From Monoplex corrugatus (taxonomy: Eukaryota > Mollusca > Gastropoda > Littorinimorpha > Ranellidae): DNA of 64,000 nucleotides. This document shows, one piece after another, positions 47,716 to 61,165 of the stretch. The position numbers and the translations under genes were made by a program. A model generated the notes under the pieces. It saw only the letters and a program-made list of their open reading frames with translations. It was not told where the DNA came from and searched no databases. Every line of letters starts with the position of its first letter. Positions within the stretch are counted from its first letter, which is position 1. The stretch is taken from the NCBI GenBank assembly GCA_030674185.1, contig CM060312.1:34750362-34814361 (forward strand), written 5' to 3'.

Positions 47716-48974
47716 CACGCGCAGGGTTTCAGGTTACTGTCAAAGAGAACAGCACCTACATTACAACTACTATGTTGTTTCTTGCAATGCTTGTGCTCAA
47801 AATCAGAGCCTTGCACTTCCATCCACCTTTTTTTCTTTTTATAAAGCATGTGAGTACATCCTTCGTGATGGTTTGAAAATGAAGGGTTAGGTTAGTCTGA
47901 GAAAGGGCTATGTTCACACCCAACCTTATGTGATAATGGCCCAAGGGTAATAATCCTGAAAAGAATTGGAGGAGAGACCAATTTAATGTACACTAAAGTG
48001 GCACAACCCCAATAACATCACACTAATAGGCAGTGAGAATAGAGAAAAATGAATGCTTGGGTGTTCCATATGCTATCATGACAAGAACAATTTAAACTTA
48101 AGCAGTACTAATAGCATACTGGATTCGAACAACCTTCTTTTTGGCCAACTAGCACAGTGCTCAATAAACTGAAATGAAACCAAAAAATTGAATATATAGA
48201 CTCACTAAAAACTACATTTTCATGAAAGTATAATAATGAGATGTTCACTTACTGTGAATACTGGAAGTTGAATATACTTTACTGAAGCTCAAAACTTAAG
48301 CATGGTTATCCTTTCTGCAACATCTGCAAATATTAAACATCCTACAATTAATTGAAGACTTTTCAGTGTTGATCATCATGGTGCATCAACAGACTGACAC
48401 ATTACATTTTTTTAGGACTTCTTTCACCTCTAATACTGATGTGGGAAAAAAGTTGAAAATGGAGGATTTACTGACAGTGAATAAGTTTACACAAGTTACA
48501 TGTATACTAATGTGATAATGTGTAAACATAAAAATGCACTTGCGAATAATTGTGGACATGTCTATATTTTGTATGAAATTCAGTACATTTGTTGTGTAAC
48601 ATATTCACGTCAGCCTCTGTATTTTTGTTGTGTAATATATTCACATCACCCTCTGTATCTATGAGAATGTAATTTAAAAAAAATTAATTTAAAAAAACAA
48701 GAAAAATAAAACCTCCACTGTTGGACCAAAGGGTTTTTCAACATTGCTAACCTTTCAGCAAACCAGCAAGGAAAAAAAAAAGATTTGACATTGGATCTCA
48801 AGACTTCAGCTTTGCTAAACTTACTGGCAGATACGGGCATTGGCACAGCTGTTGCTGTGAGAGGCATGGACAGTGAGCTTTCTTTGGATACTCAAAAATT
48901 CTCCTTTCCATCGACAGAAAACCGCACAGGAGAATGATTCAGATTGCTTTTCTATGTATATGTGAGTGTGTGAG
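47716..48974. other. No gene; one short duplication
   Basis: TTTGTTGTGTAACATATTCA, CGTCAGCCTCTGTAT (48588) repeats as TTTGTTGTGTAATATATTCA, CATCACCCTCTGTAT (48624). Otherwise ordinary AT-rich sequence. Confidence 0.5.
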
Positions 48975-48981
48975 TGCGTGT

Positions 48982-49726
<745 letters not shown>

Positions 49727-49805
<79 letters not shown>

Positions 49806-49824
49806 TGTGTGTGTGTGTGTGTGC
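49727..49824. repeat. (GT)n tract
   Basis: About 48 GT units with one TATG break. Confidence 0.95.
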
Positions 49825-50234
49825 GTGCACATGCGCTCACACATGCATTTTATATAAATTCAACCCAAGAAAATAGCCAAAATGCTCAAGTTTGCATGGC
49901 TATGTTATGACCCAATTTCAACAGAATGCAGAAATCACAAAGTAGCTAAACTGAAACATTTGCATAATTTTCTGAACTGTTTGTGAACGTATATTCACCC
50001 ATTGTTGACCTAAATTAGAACATGTAAATACTTGGTCTGGGACATCTCAGAACTTTCAAGCTGTACAATAGGGTGTTGTTTTTTTTAAACTATTTTATGT
50101 TTTTTGTATATATATATTTTTCAAGAAAAATGAAGAGTATTTTATGTTTACTTATGTTTTAATTCATTGTAAGCTTGTAGGGCTACTAGTACTTGAAATT
50201 AGGCATGAAATGTTCATTACTATTAAATTTAACA

Positions 50235-50335
50235 ATAGTGATGTGATTATGCAACAGACTACTGACTGAGAGGTTGTGGGTTCAAATTCTTATCTTCAAA
50301 AAGAAAAAAAAAAAGATTTTGGATTTTTTTTGTCC
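50235..50335 (+). mobile_element. tRNA-like head before the 55-bp array
   Basis: GATTATGCAACAGACTACTG, GAGGTTGTGGGTTCAAATTC: box B-like GGGTTCAAATTC with a poor box A. An A-run and GATTTTGGATTTTTTTTGTC follow, reminiscent of the SINE body start. The array begins directly after. Confidence 0.4.
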
Positions 50336-50337
50336 TG

Positions 50338-51405
50338 ACCGGCTCCTATGCAAAGATAAGCACGCTATATGCCCACTGGCAAGACAGACCACACCGGCTC
50401 CTATGCAAAGATAAGCACGCTATAGGCCCACTGGCAAGACAGACCATCGGCTCCTATGCAAAGATAAGCACGCTATAGGCCCACTGGCAAGACAGACCAT
50501 ACCGGCTCCTATGCAAAGATAAGCACACTATATGCCCACTGGCAAGACAGACCACACCGGCTCCTATGCAAAGATAAGCACACTATATGCCCACTGGCAA
50601 GACAGACCATACCGGCTCCTATGCAAAGATAAGCACACTATATGCCCACTGGCAAGACAGACCACACCGGCTCCTATGCAAAGATAAGCACACTATATGC
50701 CCACTGGCAAGACAGACCATACCGGCTCCTATGCAAAGATAAGCACGCTATATGCCCACTGGCAAGACAGACCACACCGGCTCCTATGCAAAGATAAGCA
50801 CGCTATAGGCCCACTGGCAAGACAGACCATCGGCTCCTATGCAAAGATAAGCACGCTATAGGCCCACTGGCAAGACAGACCACACCGGCTCCTATGCAAA
50901 GATAAGCACGCTATAGGCCCACTGGCAAGACAGACCATACCGGCTCCTATGCAAAGATAAGCACACTATAGGCCCACTGGCAAGACAGACCATACCGGCT
51001 CCTATGCAAAGATAAGCACGCTATAGGCCCACTGGCAAGACAGACCATACCGGCTCCTATGCAAAGATAAGCACGCTATAGGCCCACTGGGAAGACAGAC
51101 CACACCGGCTCCTATGCAAAGATAAGCACGCTATAGGCCCACTGGCAAGACAGACCACACCGGCTCCTATGCAAAGATAAGCACACTATATGCCCACTGG
51201 GAAGACAGACCACACCGGCTCCTATGTAAAGATAAGCACACTATATGCCCACTGGCAAGACAGACCACACCGGCTCCTATGTAAAGATAAGCACGCTATA
51301 TGCCCACTGGGAAGACAGACCACACCGGCTCCTATGTAAAGATAAGCACGCTATAGGCCCACTGGGAAGACAGACCACACCGGCTCCTATGCAAAGATAA
51401 GTATG
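50338..51405. repeat. 55-bp minisatellite, 19 full units plus a partial unit
   Basis: The unit is ACCGGCTCCTATGCAAAGAT, AAGCACGCTATAGGCCCACT, GGCAAGACAGACCAC. Variant sites: CG/CA-CTATA, TAGG/TATG, GGCAAG/GGGAAG, CCAC/CCAT and TGCAAAG/TGTAAAG. Units 3 and 10 are 53 bp, both lacking AC at the start. TGTAAAG occurs only in units 17-19. Copies differ at few sites, so the array is young or homogenised. Confidence 0.97.
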
Positions 51406-52150
51406 CAATAAGCGTAAATTACATGTCCTGTCAAACTGTTTCAATCCTAGACGCAACTCTGTAGCATAACTGGTAGAGTCCGTAGTAAGTTGGATCAGAA
51501 CAGGCACTGTTGCACTCCAACTGAATGACCAGCAGCAGTGCAGGATCTCTTTTGGTGGATGACTTGACATCTTTGGTTCCCATGGCATGGTACTGGGACT
51601 TCCGACTGAATGAACTTGCATTGAGTGGTATGTTGTCGAGCCAGAGTAAGTGGCATGGAATCAAAGTTACTGAGGCAGTACAGCTGTTGGGGCAGCAAAA
51701 AGCAAAACAAAACCAAAATTTGCAAACAGTAATCCATACTGTGAAAAGAGCAACAAGCATCCTTCCAACACTGACTATTTCCACTGTACAAATACAGTTA
51801 CTAACCTCTGAATCAAACCAACCAAATATCTCTGTTCGCAATCACACCTGAGCTATTTCTACCTGGATCACTGTGACTCGGCAAATAATTTATGACAACA
51901 GTCACTAATGCTTAGAAATGGGCTTGTCAAGGTTGTTCACTTCATGCCCCGAAGTTCATGATTCATTCGTTGGATGAGACAGGGGTGAAATCCAGTAACA
52001 TGATACACCATCAATACCCACATCAGCAAGGTAGTTTGCTTGTTTGTGTTTTATTTGTTTGTTAGCTTGCTTGCTTGCTTGTTGTGGGAGTGAAAATGTG
52101 GATTATGGACTGTAGATCACTGTGACTTGGTAATTACGTGATACTCATTC
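51406..52150. other. No gene assigned
   Basis: Overlapping frames on both strands (51525-51851 plus; 51431-51841 minus) are open for over 100 codons in ordinary-composition sequence. Neither translation resembles a family I know, and they may be chance. Confidence 0.35.
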
Positions 52151-52545
52151 AAACAAGTACTAAGATATATATATAGAGAGAGAGAATATACAGTACAAAT
52201 ACAGACATATAGCCAGGCACACAGATAAAAAGTGAGAGAGAGAGAGAGAGAAAAGGTAGAGATAGATAGTAAACAAGACACACAGAAAATTAAAAATACA
52301 GATAAGCAGATAGACAGGTAGGCAGAAACTTGAAAATACTTTACTACTTGAGGATACTCATATTAGGTCCCATTGGATCTGTGTTATGCTAAGTAACTAA
52401 GTTTCAGCAAATTCTTGCTTTTCTACACTCGTATAAGCATACAAACATAAAAGAGACAGATACATGAATAGACAAGATAATCAGATACAAAAACAGACAG
52501 ACAGATAGATGGACAGACAGTTAAAATTCAGACAGATAGATGGAG
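52150..52545. repeat. GA/GATA/GACA tracts enclosing R4 copy 3
   Basis: TA-GA (52165-52190), GA (52232-52262), GATA/GACA (52260-52325, 52495-52545). R4 at 52335-52415: ACTTTACTACTTGAGGATAC, TATTAGGTCCCATTGGATCT, GTGTTATGCTAAG. Confidence 0.7.
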
Positions 52546-52739
52546 ACACACAGGTAGCAGAAGTATATAGAGATACATTACTTAAAGACCTGTATTGTTA
52601 AAAAGATTTGTTCCTTAATCGTTTTCTTACAATTATTTGACACAATGAGGCTCACATGTGTGCATACTTTTTCGTCAACATATTTTGATCAAATGCATAA
52701 CAACACAAGACAACCCAGTCAAGCATTCATCTCTACCCT

Positions 52740-52932
52740 GTGTACACACACTCAGACACACACACAGACACACACGCACGCATGTAACGTGACTGTTTAT
52801 CATTTTATAAAAAAAATTGTACATAATGGCTGTGCATCCCTGTTGTTGATAATGACTCAGTGTGTGGGTGTGTGTGTGTGTGTGTGTGTGTGCATGCGTG
52901 CGTGCATGTGTGTGTGTGTGTGTGTGTGTGTG

Positions 52933-52992
<60 letters not shown>
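52740..52992. repeat. CA tract and GT tract
   Basis: CA/CAGA at 52742-52778 and about 60 GT units with GCAT breaks at 52860-52990. Confidence 0.95.
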
Positions 52993-53775
52993 TCATAAGA
53001 GAACACAAACACTTATGTGTATATTTGTATGTTTCTGCTTATAAAAATCCTACAAAATATATGTGATAGCATTTACCTTTGGTTCTTGTGTTTGTTTGTT
53101 TGTTATCATTGCTGTTTTTGAAAATGCTTTTCATCTGTGCCATCAGTATGCTTTTGCGTACTTGGTCACCACATATTCACTCAACACAGTTCAGTTTGTT
53201 CAGTCATGGAAAAATAGGACTAGTTGGTAATGTAAATACTTTTGTATCAAGATTCTTTCTGATGCATTCAATGTAGTCACTTAATTAATAGATCATGATG
53301 TCACGTGTATATCAGACATTTGTCATGCTTATTCCCTGTTTTGCATAGATTTCACCAGTAAAACTAAACTTGTGGACAATGATGCTCACTTCATTTTACT
53401 ATGGTTATCCTTACATAATAGTCAGTATAATCAATACACATGTGGCTATATATCTGAACTGATCCAATATACACCAACAGAATGTTTAAATATTATCTTT
53501 TTAAATTTGGCTAGAAGTCAGGAATTTATACACAGTATTTACAGTGCACCACAGCATGTGTTACAGCACAGTATTCATGCAAAAGTAATAATCAAGTGTA
53601 ACAAGTTTTATGTATCAGCAGTAATAGTCCTGAACAAGATCAGCTTTGAAAGAAAGTGGAAGACAAGCCCAACCTCTCCTATACTAGATAGTTACCACCT
53701 CAGATAAGCTGAAAAAGTGGGATAGAAGGCATTAGAAACTTACATACACACAATTTAAGTTGCACACATGCGCAC
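52993..53775. other. No recognisable gene
   Basis: AT-rich. A 111-codon plus frame (53372-53707) matches nothing I know. Confidence 0.4.
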
Positions 53776-53777
53776 AC

Positions 53778-53852
<75 letters not shown>

Positions 53853-53922
53853 GTCTAATATCACTTATAGTGAAAAGACGTTAAATCAAAGAACGAACGA
53901 ACGAACACACACACACACACAC

Positions 53923-53978
<56 letters not shown>
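53776..53978 (-). repeat. (CA)n, dispersed core copy 5, (CA)n
   Basis: CA 53776-53850, core on minus at 53851-53906 (reads GTTCGTTCGTTCGTTCTTTG, ATTTAACGTCTTTTCAC, TATAAGTGATATTAGAC, GGGT), then CA to 53977. Both flanks read GT on the core's strand. Confidence 0.9.
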
Positions 53979-53980
<2 letters not shown>

Positions 53981-55074
53981 ACACATATACAGAGAGAGCC
54001 TTGGGGCCAAGTAAAAGGTAAGAGGACAGTGTAACTGTGTACAAGATAAAGTGCTCAACACAGTGACTGACATGCCAGGAATGTTGGCTATATTTATCAT
54101 GCTACACATGGCCACAAGGACCCACAGAAGACCTGTCAGAGTTATAGACTTGGCTTACTACAAGGACACACACTACAGTTGTACAAGGACAGCACTTTGT
54201 GCTTAGGTGTTGTTCAAACTATTCATGTAACATCTTTATGCAGTAGCATTTAGCATCTGTTGAGACTAATCTTGTAAAAACATTTTACATTTGTTCAAAC
54301 TATTTATGTAGTGAGTTAGTAAGTACCACTTAACATTTATTCAAACAATTCATGTCGTGACATTGAACAGGAATTCATTTAAACTGTTCATGTAGTAACA
54401 CTAAACATTTGTTTCAACCATTCATAAGTAGCATTTCGTATTTGTTCAAAATATTCATGTAGCAGTACAAACATTTGTTCAAACTATTGGCGCAGCATTA
54501 ACATTTGTTGAGATTATTCATGTAGCAGCACTAACAACATTTGTTCAAACTATTCATGCAGAATTATCAATCTTTCAAATTATTCATGTAGCACTAGCAG
54601 CATTAAATACTTGATCAAGTTGCTCATGTTGCCACACTAAACATTTGTTCAAACTATTCATGTGGCAGCATTAACATAATTTGTTCAAACTATTCATGTA
54701 GAAACATGTGACATTTGTTCAAATCATTCATTCAGCAGTATTAACACTTGTTCACATTGTTCATGCACCATTCAACATTAGTTCAATTTGTTCGTATAGC
54801 AAAATGTAACATTAAATGTTCAGCTTGTTCATATAGCATCAATAACATGTATTCAAAATTTTCCATATAGCATTAAGATTTCTTCAGATTATTCATGCAG
54901 CAGCATACATTTATTCAAACTATTCATAGCATTTATCATTTTTTCACAATGATGCAGTGACATTTAGGACTTATTTAAACTATCAGTGTAACAGCATTCA
55001 ATATTTATCAAACTATTCATGCAGCAGCAAGAACATTTGTTAAAACTATTCATATAGCACCATTTCACATTTGT

Positions 55075-55203
55075 TTAACCCCTTAGCTTCCTCACCCTTT
55101 CCACTAGCATCCTGCATCATCAGGAAGCTGGTGGATAGGATGAGGGAATCAAAGGGTTAAGTTTTCACAGCCAGTAGATAGTGTACATGAGTCAAAGGGT
55201 TAA
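55075..55203. mobile_element. Foldback family A copy 9, shortened
   Basis: TTAACCCCTTAGCTTCC, CCACTAGCATCCTGCATCAT, CAGGAAGCTGGTGG, then AAAGGGTTAAGTTTTCACAG and GAGTCAAAGGGTTAA. The left half is compressed and the right short arm intact. Inserted in the 33-bp array (ATTTGTT before, CAGTTATTATAG after). Confidence 0.7.
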
Positions 55204-55271
55204 ACAGTTATTATAGTAACATTTAATATTTGTCAAAATATTTATGGAGCAGCATTAACATTGGTTCAAAC

Positions 55272-56411
55272 TATAACAATAATAACAAATATAGTAATTA
55301 CATGGCGCCATATCTTGACAACTCAAATCAAAGCACACTCACATACCACACATATGCAATCAATGCAGATTACACACAATACTAAAAAAAAGACCTACAC
55401 AAACTGGGATAAAACAGTAGTTGTAGGTTTCACTGTGAGGAAAAGAGGAGATGGGATTTAAAAGCAGAAGGGATAGGTGTTGGGTGAAAAGAGAGTGGAA
55501 GTCTGTTCCAGACAGATGGTCCTGTAACAGCAAGAGGGTGCTGGCCAACAGTAGATAGTTTAAATCCAGGAGCCTGAAGGGAAAGAGTATCTGAAAGTAA
55601 GCTCAAGGTGTGAGCTGGCGTATAAATATTGATGTTGTCACAAAAGTAGGATGGAGCAGACTGATGAATAGATTTTGTAGCACAAGGTATCCAGTTTATA
55701 TTCAATATGTATGAAACAGTACACAGAGTGAAGGAGAGGACTGACATTATCAAACTATTTCTTTCTGAGGACATCATGAGTCGCTGTGTTTTGTATGCAT
55801 TCCAGAGAAGAGAAGAAGTTGGTAGGCCAGATAGAAGAGGTTACAGTAATCAAAATGAGACGAAATGAGATATGTCATAAACTTAGATGCAGTTTCAGCT
55901 GAAAGGTATTGTAACCAGTGAGCTGAATCTGATAATAGCATGATTAGCAGGCCTGGGTCAGAAACTTGTACTTAGTGTGCTGCCCAAGGTCCCACCCAAT
56001 CTCTTGACAGAGTCAGCGAGAGGGATGATGTTATCACCAAGCTGGATGGTATTCACTGTAAGAGAGGCAATTTATCTTTACTATCTACAAGGATGGCTTT
56101 GAACTTCTCATCATTTAATTGTAGTTTATTCTGTGTCATCCAGTTCTGGAATCAGTGTAGCTGGATGTTAATGAGGTAATTCAGATAAGGGAAGTGATCT
56201 TTTCAGAGGTCTTGTTATCACAAAGTTGAATCACATAAATAAATACCATGTTCCATGTCACACTGGTTGATGATGTTGGCTAGGGATGAGGTATAGAAGG
56301 TGAACAGGACCCTGAGGAACTCCGCATGAAAGTCTAACAGGCTCAGACTGACACCCGTTAATGAAAACTACAGAGCGATCAGAGAGATAGGAGGAGAATC
56401 AAGAAAGAGCA
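55272..56411 (-). pseudogene. LINE RT pseudogene (CR1-like), 5'-truncated
   Basis: Minus strand from 56411: SYLSDRSVVFINGCQSEPV, SCGVPQG (RT motif B, about 56303-56330), WMTQNKLQLNDEK (about 56130), SSHFDYCNLF (about 55840), then APSYFCDNINIYTPAHTLSL and GPSVWNRLPLSF (about 55680-55470), which are C-terminal signatures of CR1-like RTs from memory. The FADD box is lost. Several frameshifts and stops. The 3' tail reads TATTTGTTATTATTGTTAT and ends at 55272. AAACTAT lies at both edges, a possible 7-bp target duplication (ambiguous, because it is part of the array unit). Confidence 0.8.
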
Positions 56412-56765
56412 GTACCATGCATTCAGAAACTATTCATAAAGCCCCATTTAAATTAATGTCATTTTTGTTTAAACAATTAATGTGGTAACACTTTAACATT
56501 AAAATTTTGTTCGAATTATTCACAAAGAAGCTTTTAACATTTGTTCAAATTATTTCAGTACAGGCATTTAACATTCGTTCAAACAAGGCCTATTCATGTG
56601 GCAGCACTTAACATGTGTTAATGTAGTAACAACTATCTAAATTTAGTTCAAACTATTCATGCAGTAGTTTTAAACATTTATTCAAACAATTCATGGAGCA
56701 GCATTAATATTGTTCAAACTATTCATGTCATGGCATTCAATATTTTACTAAAGCCATTCATGCAG

Positions 56766-59159
56766 TAAATGACAGTGACAGATATGGTTGGGTTTTTTTT
56801 GTTTGTTTGTTTGTTTGTTTTCTGTCTTTTTTTTTTCACTGTAGGCCCTACATGAATGAAATGAAGATCCTTAAAATTAATGCATGACTCATAGGTGACA
56901 ATTACAATACAGTTGGCAGATGTGTGCGGTGATATTCACGGACACATTTTGCCATTTGTGGATGGGCCTTAGAACCTAAATCATTTGGTAGCTAAATATA
57001 TACAGATATCGGCCCTACATAATAGATAGATATAGGCCTAGATCCTATACAGATAGATACAGGTACAACATGGATTCTGTACAGCACAGAGTATGGTTGT
57101 TCCTAGTTTTACTGATAGTTTACTGCTCGCTTTGAAGCAAGATCGATTTCAGTCTTACACATTTGAAGAATGTAAAGATCAAACAGAACGGTACGGTTAC
57201 TATACAGTATACACCATAATACAGACTTGCAGTACCGAACAAGCAGTAGAACACCCTTTACACCGATATATTCATCATTAGAACTCCTTTCAAAATGAAG
57301 TCACATGTGCTGGCTCAGATCTAATCAGCTGGCAACAGCTTTATGGTTTAGCCTATAGTTTGTTAAATTAACCTTGAGGGGGGACTACACGTTCATCGCT
57401 GTGCGTTTTAAACTAACATGGACATGACCGTGCTCAGTGGTCTACATGACAAAGGTCGAAATCAATAAATTCATCAATAGAGCACCACCACCATCAACAC
57501 ACCTGACCAAAGACGGAGTGAGAAAATCCTAGATCAACAAAATCATTCTTTTATAAATTCAACGTCACCAACAGCACTCACCTGATCATAAGCAGGGAAG
57601 GGGGGAAGTACATTGTAGAGGTAAATGGCAGCAACGTAGAATCTTTCACGCAGCTAACCTGTAGACTTGTTCGTAGGAAGGCGGGAAGATGAAACAGGAG
57701 GAAGAAGAAAGAGAGAAGGACGATAGGGTAGCTTGGTCAGTCAGTCTGTCAGCACCAACACCAGCCTACCTCGCTAGCCACAGGCTGTGCGGCAGGCAGG
57801 CGGCTGGCCCACGCCACACCACAAGTTGATGGACTCCACTGTGTGGAGATGAATGTTGCCCTCGCGCCACACTACCACAACAGCACGCCAGGCGGTCAGC
57901 TGCCGCTGGGGAGTGGCCAACCAACCAACCCTCACACTTTATTTTATGGTCTGACTTTTCAAATTTTGTATGCTCAATCACATTATGACGACAGTTATTG
58001 GCTCCATCGATCTTTTCTTGTTTGTTTTGCAGTTTCTTGTGTTGGAAAAGAATACTTGTCTTGGACAAGAAATTTCTCACAATGTTTGCGTCGTTTGTTA
58101 CCATATAAAATGCTATAGTTTGTTACCATAAACACAAAATAGTGACAAAAGAAGTAGTAACCTTTAGATCGAAAGTTGGCTTAGTTCAACGTGTAGGCCT
58201 ATACTCCTTTTGCCGTTGGTCACATTGTACGTTGTGGGTTTCTGTTTCTCAGCAGTCGATGTTGTTGGTTATCTACCATAATCTGTTCTCTCTTGTCTCC
58301 CTCTCCTGCCTTCACTGCCCACGGCACTACTCAAAATGAGTGGCTTGTCAGGTTACTATGGCACAGTGACCTACCTCCCTCCCCCACACCGCACCCCCTC
58401 CACCTGACATCAACCTTTCCTTGTCCACCGCTTGCTCTCCCTCCCTCCCTTTCACCTCTTGACTACTTGAGAGTGCTGCATGTACCCTTCTTCCTGATGC
58501 CAAGGGGTGATGTTTCTGGAGCCTTCGTTCTGCTGCTGAGCTTGTTTGTGACTGTAGATGTGCAGAAATAGGAAGAGGAAGCCCTAGCTTACCTACAGCA
58601 TACATAGATACCGCACGGGTACTTTGATTTGCTTTGATTTGCCTTTATGACACATATTGAAAGATTAACATTGTTGGGAGCGAAGATTATGGTAGGAGTG
58701 AGGTTAACCATCCATTTATATTCGTCTTGATATTGAATATGCTGAAGCTGGAGAAGGATACTTAGTTGAGCTGGCATAAACACAGTGCAAGTAAGACCTT
58801 GTTTTGTTATAGGCCTACCGGTACTGAAATATGCGTTCTGATTTTTTCTGTGTTTTTCTTGTTCGTACTTCTAGAGTAGCTGAGAGCTTCAACAGAGAAT
58901 CCTGAAACACACGAAAAGAGAATAAGTATGCGTTTTTTATATCACGAAACCAAACAGAAACTAACTTTCAACCAATCATTTTTTGTCCAGAAAACACACA
59001 CAAAATAAACAAACAAACAACAACAACAACAACGACATATTGCTTTCCAAAATCAGTTAAAAAAAATTAAGCTGGAGAAGATGGCTGCTGAAGAGAGGAC
59101 TAAGTATTTTACTTCAAACGCAATAGTGTGTAAACTGTAGTGAGTATTGTTAATCTTCT
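56766..59159. other. No recognisable gene
   Basis: (TTTG)n at 56803-56820. 57700-57950 is relatively GC-rich, with open frames on both strands (57766-58104 minus, 57843-58118 plus). 58340-58600 is C-rich with an 85-codon minus frame. None resembles a known family. A CAA run lies near 59015-59035. Confidence 0.35.
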
Positions 59160-59440
59160 TACGGACTACTGTATAATTATTTGAGTTTATCCCAGCCCAC
59201 AACATTAAAAACTGGCCTGCTCGCTGCTTATCTTAAGGTTTTCATCATTTTTGTAATGTAAGCTTAGTGTTTCGCATGAGAAAACCCACGAAACACTCAG
59301 CTTGCACCAACAGAATGATGGAAACTTTAAAATAAGCATTTCAAGACCTTGCCAATCTGCTAGGTATGATGGCTGGCAAACTGATTCGGTGAAACACGCT
59401 GTGAAATTGAGTGCGACGAATCCCTCTTGAACAAACTCTA
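59160..59440 (+). mobile_element. Family B copy 3
   Basis: GAGTTTATCCCAGCCCACAA, CATTAAAAACTGGCCTGCTC, GCTGCTTATCTTAAGGTTTT (59227) pairs imperfectly with GAAACTTTAAAATAAGCATT (59321). An inner pair AGTGTTTCGCATGAG / GAAACACT is also present. The end ACGCTGTGAAATTGAGTGCG resembles 11935-11960. Confidence 0.55.
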
Positions 59441-60449
59441 AACAAAAACTTAAATTGATAATACATTTCAACTATAAGAGCACATAATCAGTACTAAAGA
59501 GCAGACGAAGTACTAAACCACCAACATAGAGCAGTGGGTGTGAACTGTGATGGAAAATACTTGGAAATATCTCTAACAAAGAGTGTGTGAACTATAATAT
59601 GTGCAAGGGTTGTGGCAGCTGCAGGGTTGACTTACTTAAAAATGTATTGAAGATTGTATATTGTGATTTCTATGGTGACCTTTTGCTTCTTCCTCTTTAC
59701 CCTGGACCGCCTACTCCCTTCTGTAACCACAAGCACAGACCATAACACACATCCGCACAATGGAGAGGCCAGAAAATTAGAAACAAATTCTTTTTGTTAA
59801 TCAGTCAGAAGACAGGAAAAGCTATGAATATGTGTACATTGTGTACACTAATATGGGACCTATTCTTGGGGTACCTCAGTAACATACACTTGTCCCAATA
59901 TCACACAACGGCCATTAGTCATCCTTGGGTCACAAAAAAGGCCACAAACAGAACCAGCTACATAAAAACCTGGGTATATAATAAACCCTGCTAAATACGA
60001 AAGGCCTACAAAAACATAAAGAAACAAATAAACTTCCACAACCCCACAGGAACTTAAGCCCTGATCTCATCAGGGATCGACTATTGTCTCGGCACAGCGT
60101 GCCATGGCTACCAGATAATAGGTCTAGATCTCTGAACAGTTGTCGCCACTATCACTGATCGCGACATGCGTCCTGCCTATGGACCGCGGATAGAGAGAAG
60201 GAACCTGTAGTGATGTGCGTATTATATATCGTGAACATGTTCCAAACTTGCCATTAAGCAACATGGTTACTTTGGTCAAAACAATTAGCAGTCTATTCCC
60301 AACAAAAGAATTAGAAACGAGAATGACGCCCTTTCGATGAATGCAAACAATAATCCCACATATTAACTTACATACGACCTCCGGGAATGATTATTTCAGT
60401 CTTGTCTAAACAAAGATTCTGTCAAGTCAGTCCAATTTAACTCTCTAAA
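59441..60449. other. No recognisable gene
   Basis: Ordinary sequence. A 66-codon plus frame at 59794-59994 matches nothing I know. Confidence 0.4.
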
Positions 60450-61165
60450 TGAAACAACCAGAACTGTTCCACATCCTAATATGTCCTCATCTGGGCCCAA
60501 GTTGTCTGATCAGAAAGAGCCAGCATCAAATATACAAGATGAAAACGCGTTCATTATTGGTTCTATGTAACATTCAAGAACTCTCTCTTCGTGATGTTAA
60601 TTGATAGCATTTGTTGGTAAGAATGCTTTCATCTTTTTGAATGCTGTTTTGGCTTGGCCAATTGTGCTGGCTATTTCTGATGTGCATCTCCGTCTGGTGA
60701 GATGATGCAGGCTCTTATGCTCTAATTTTGGTGGCTGTGCTGAGCTTGTTCTTTCCCATTTTCTCTTGGTCAGCTTGGCCTTGGCAGCAGCGACTTTTCC
60801 AATCTGCCTGTTGAGCTCTGGGTTGAGAGACAGATTGCTGCGACTGTATCTTAGATAGGTGAATACATACCACGCAGCATGTGATCGTTGATGCTGATGT
60901 TGTTGTCATCACCAACATTCTGGCATATCATCTGTTTTATTCAGATTAATGAAGAGGCCAAACACTGAGCAAATATGTGCCTGGGAGCTGACTATCCTTT
61001 GGAGACAAGACTGAACATGAGACATCAAAAGCGGCGTCAATAGCAAAGCGTATTTCCTGGATCATGACCTAAGGGACGTTGGTCTTTGCTCTGAGACTTG
61101 CAAGGTTGAAGAGCTTGGCATCAGATCTAGTTTATAAGTATATTCTATCATCAGATACCTAGAAG
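60450..61165 (-). pseudogene. LINE RT debris, possibly two LINEs joined
   Basis: Minus strand from 61165: DRIYL, TRSDAKLFNLASLRAKTNVP, QEIRFAIDAAF (position of the FADDAAL catalytic box; the first catalytic Asp survives, the second is Ala-like), FGLFINLNKTDDMP, FTYLRYSRSNLSLNPELNRQ, IGKVAAAKAKLTKRKWE, NKLSTATKIRA. Then, from about 60705, CIISPDGDAHQ with a frame change and EIASTIGQAKTAFKKMKAF. Two YLG..IS-type segments in series suggest two elements fused near 60705. Many stops. Confidence 0.65.

Larger units (their letters stand above)
54200..56765. repeat. Diverged minisatellite of about 33 bp, interrupted by insertions
   Basis: The consensus is ACATTTGTTCAAACTATTCA, TGTAGCAGCATTA. Dozens of heavily mutated units extend from 54210 to 55270 and from 56412 to 56765. 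Insertions inside are foldback copy 9 (55075-55203) and a LINE (55272-56411). Units differ strongly, so the array is old. Confidence 0.85.

Noticed and set aside
50338..51405. CRISPR array
   Set aside because: The 55-bp units are contiguous with no unique spacers, and the setting is a eukaryotic genome with no cas genes.
51431..51841. Possible 136-codon minus-strand gene next to the 55-bp array
   Set aside because: The plus strand is equally open, and no domain was recognised. It could be a decayed element.
57766..58118. GC-richer segment as promoter or first exon
   Set aside because: Only mildly GC-rich. No TATA/initiator context or conserved coding frame was found.
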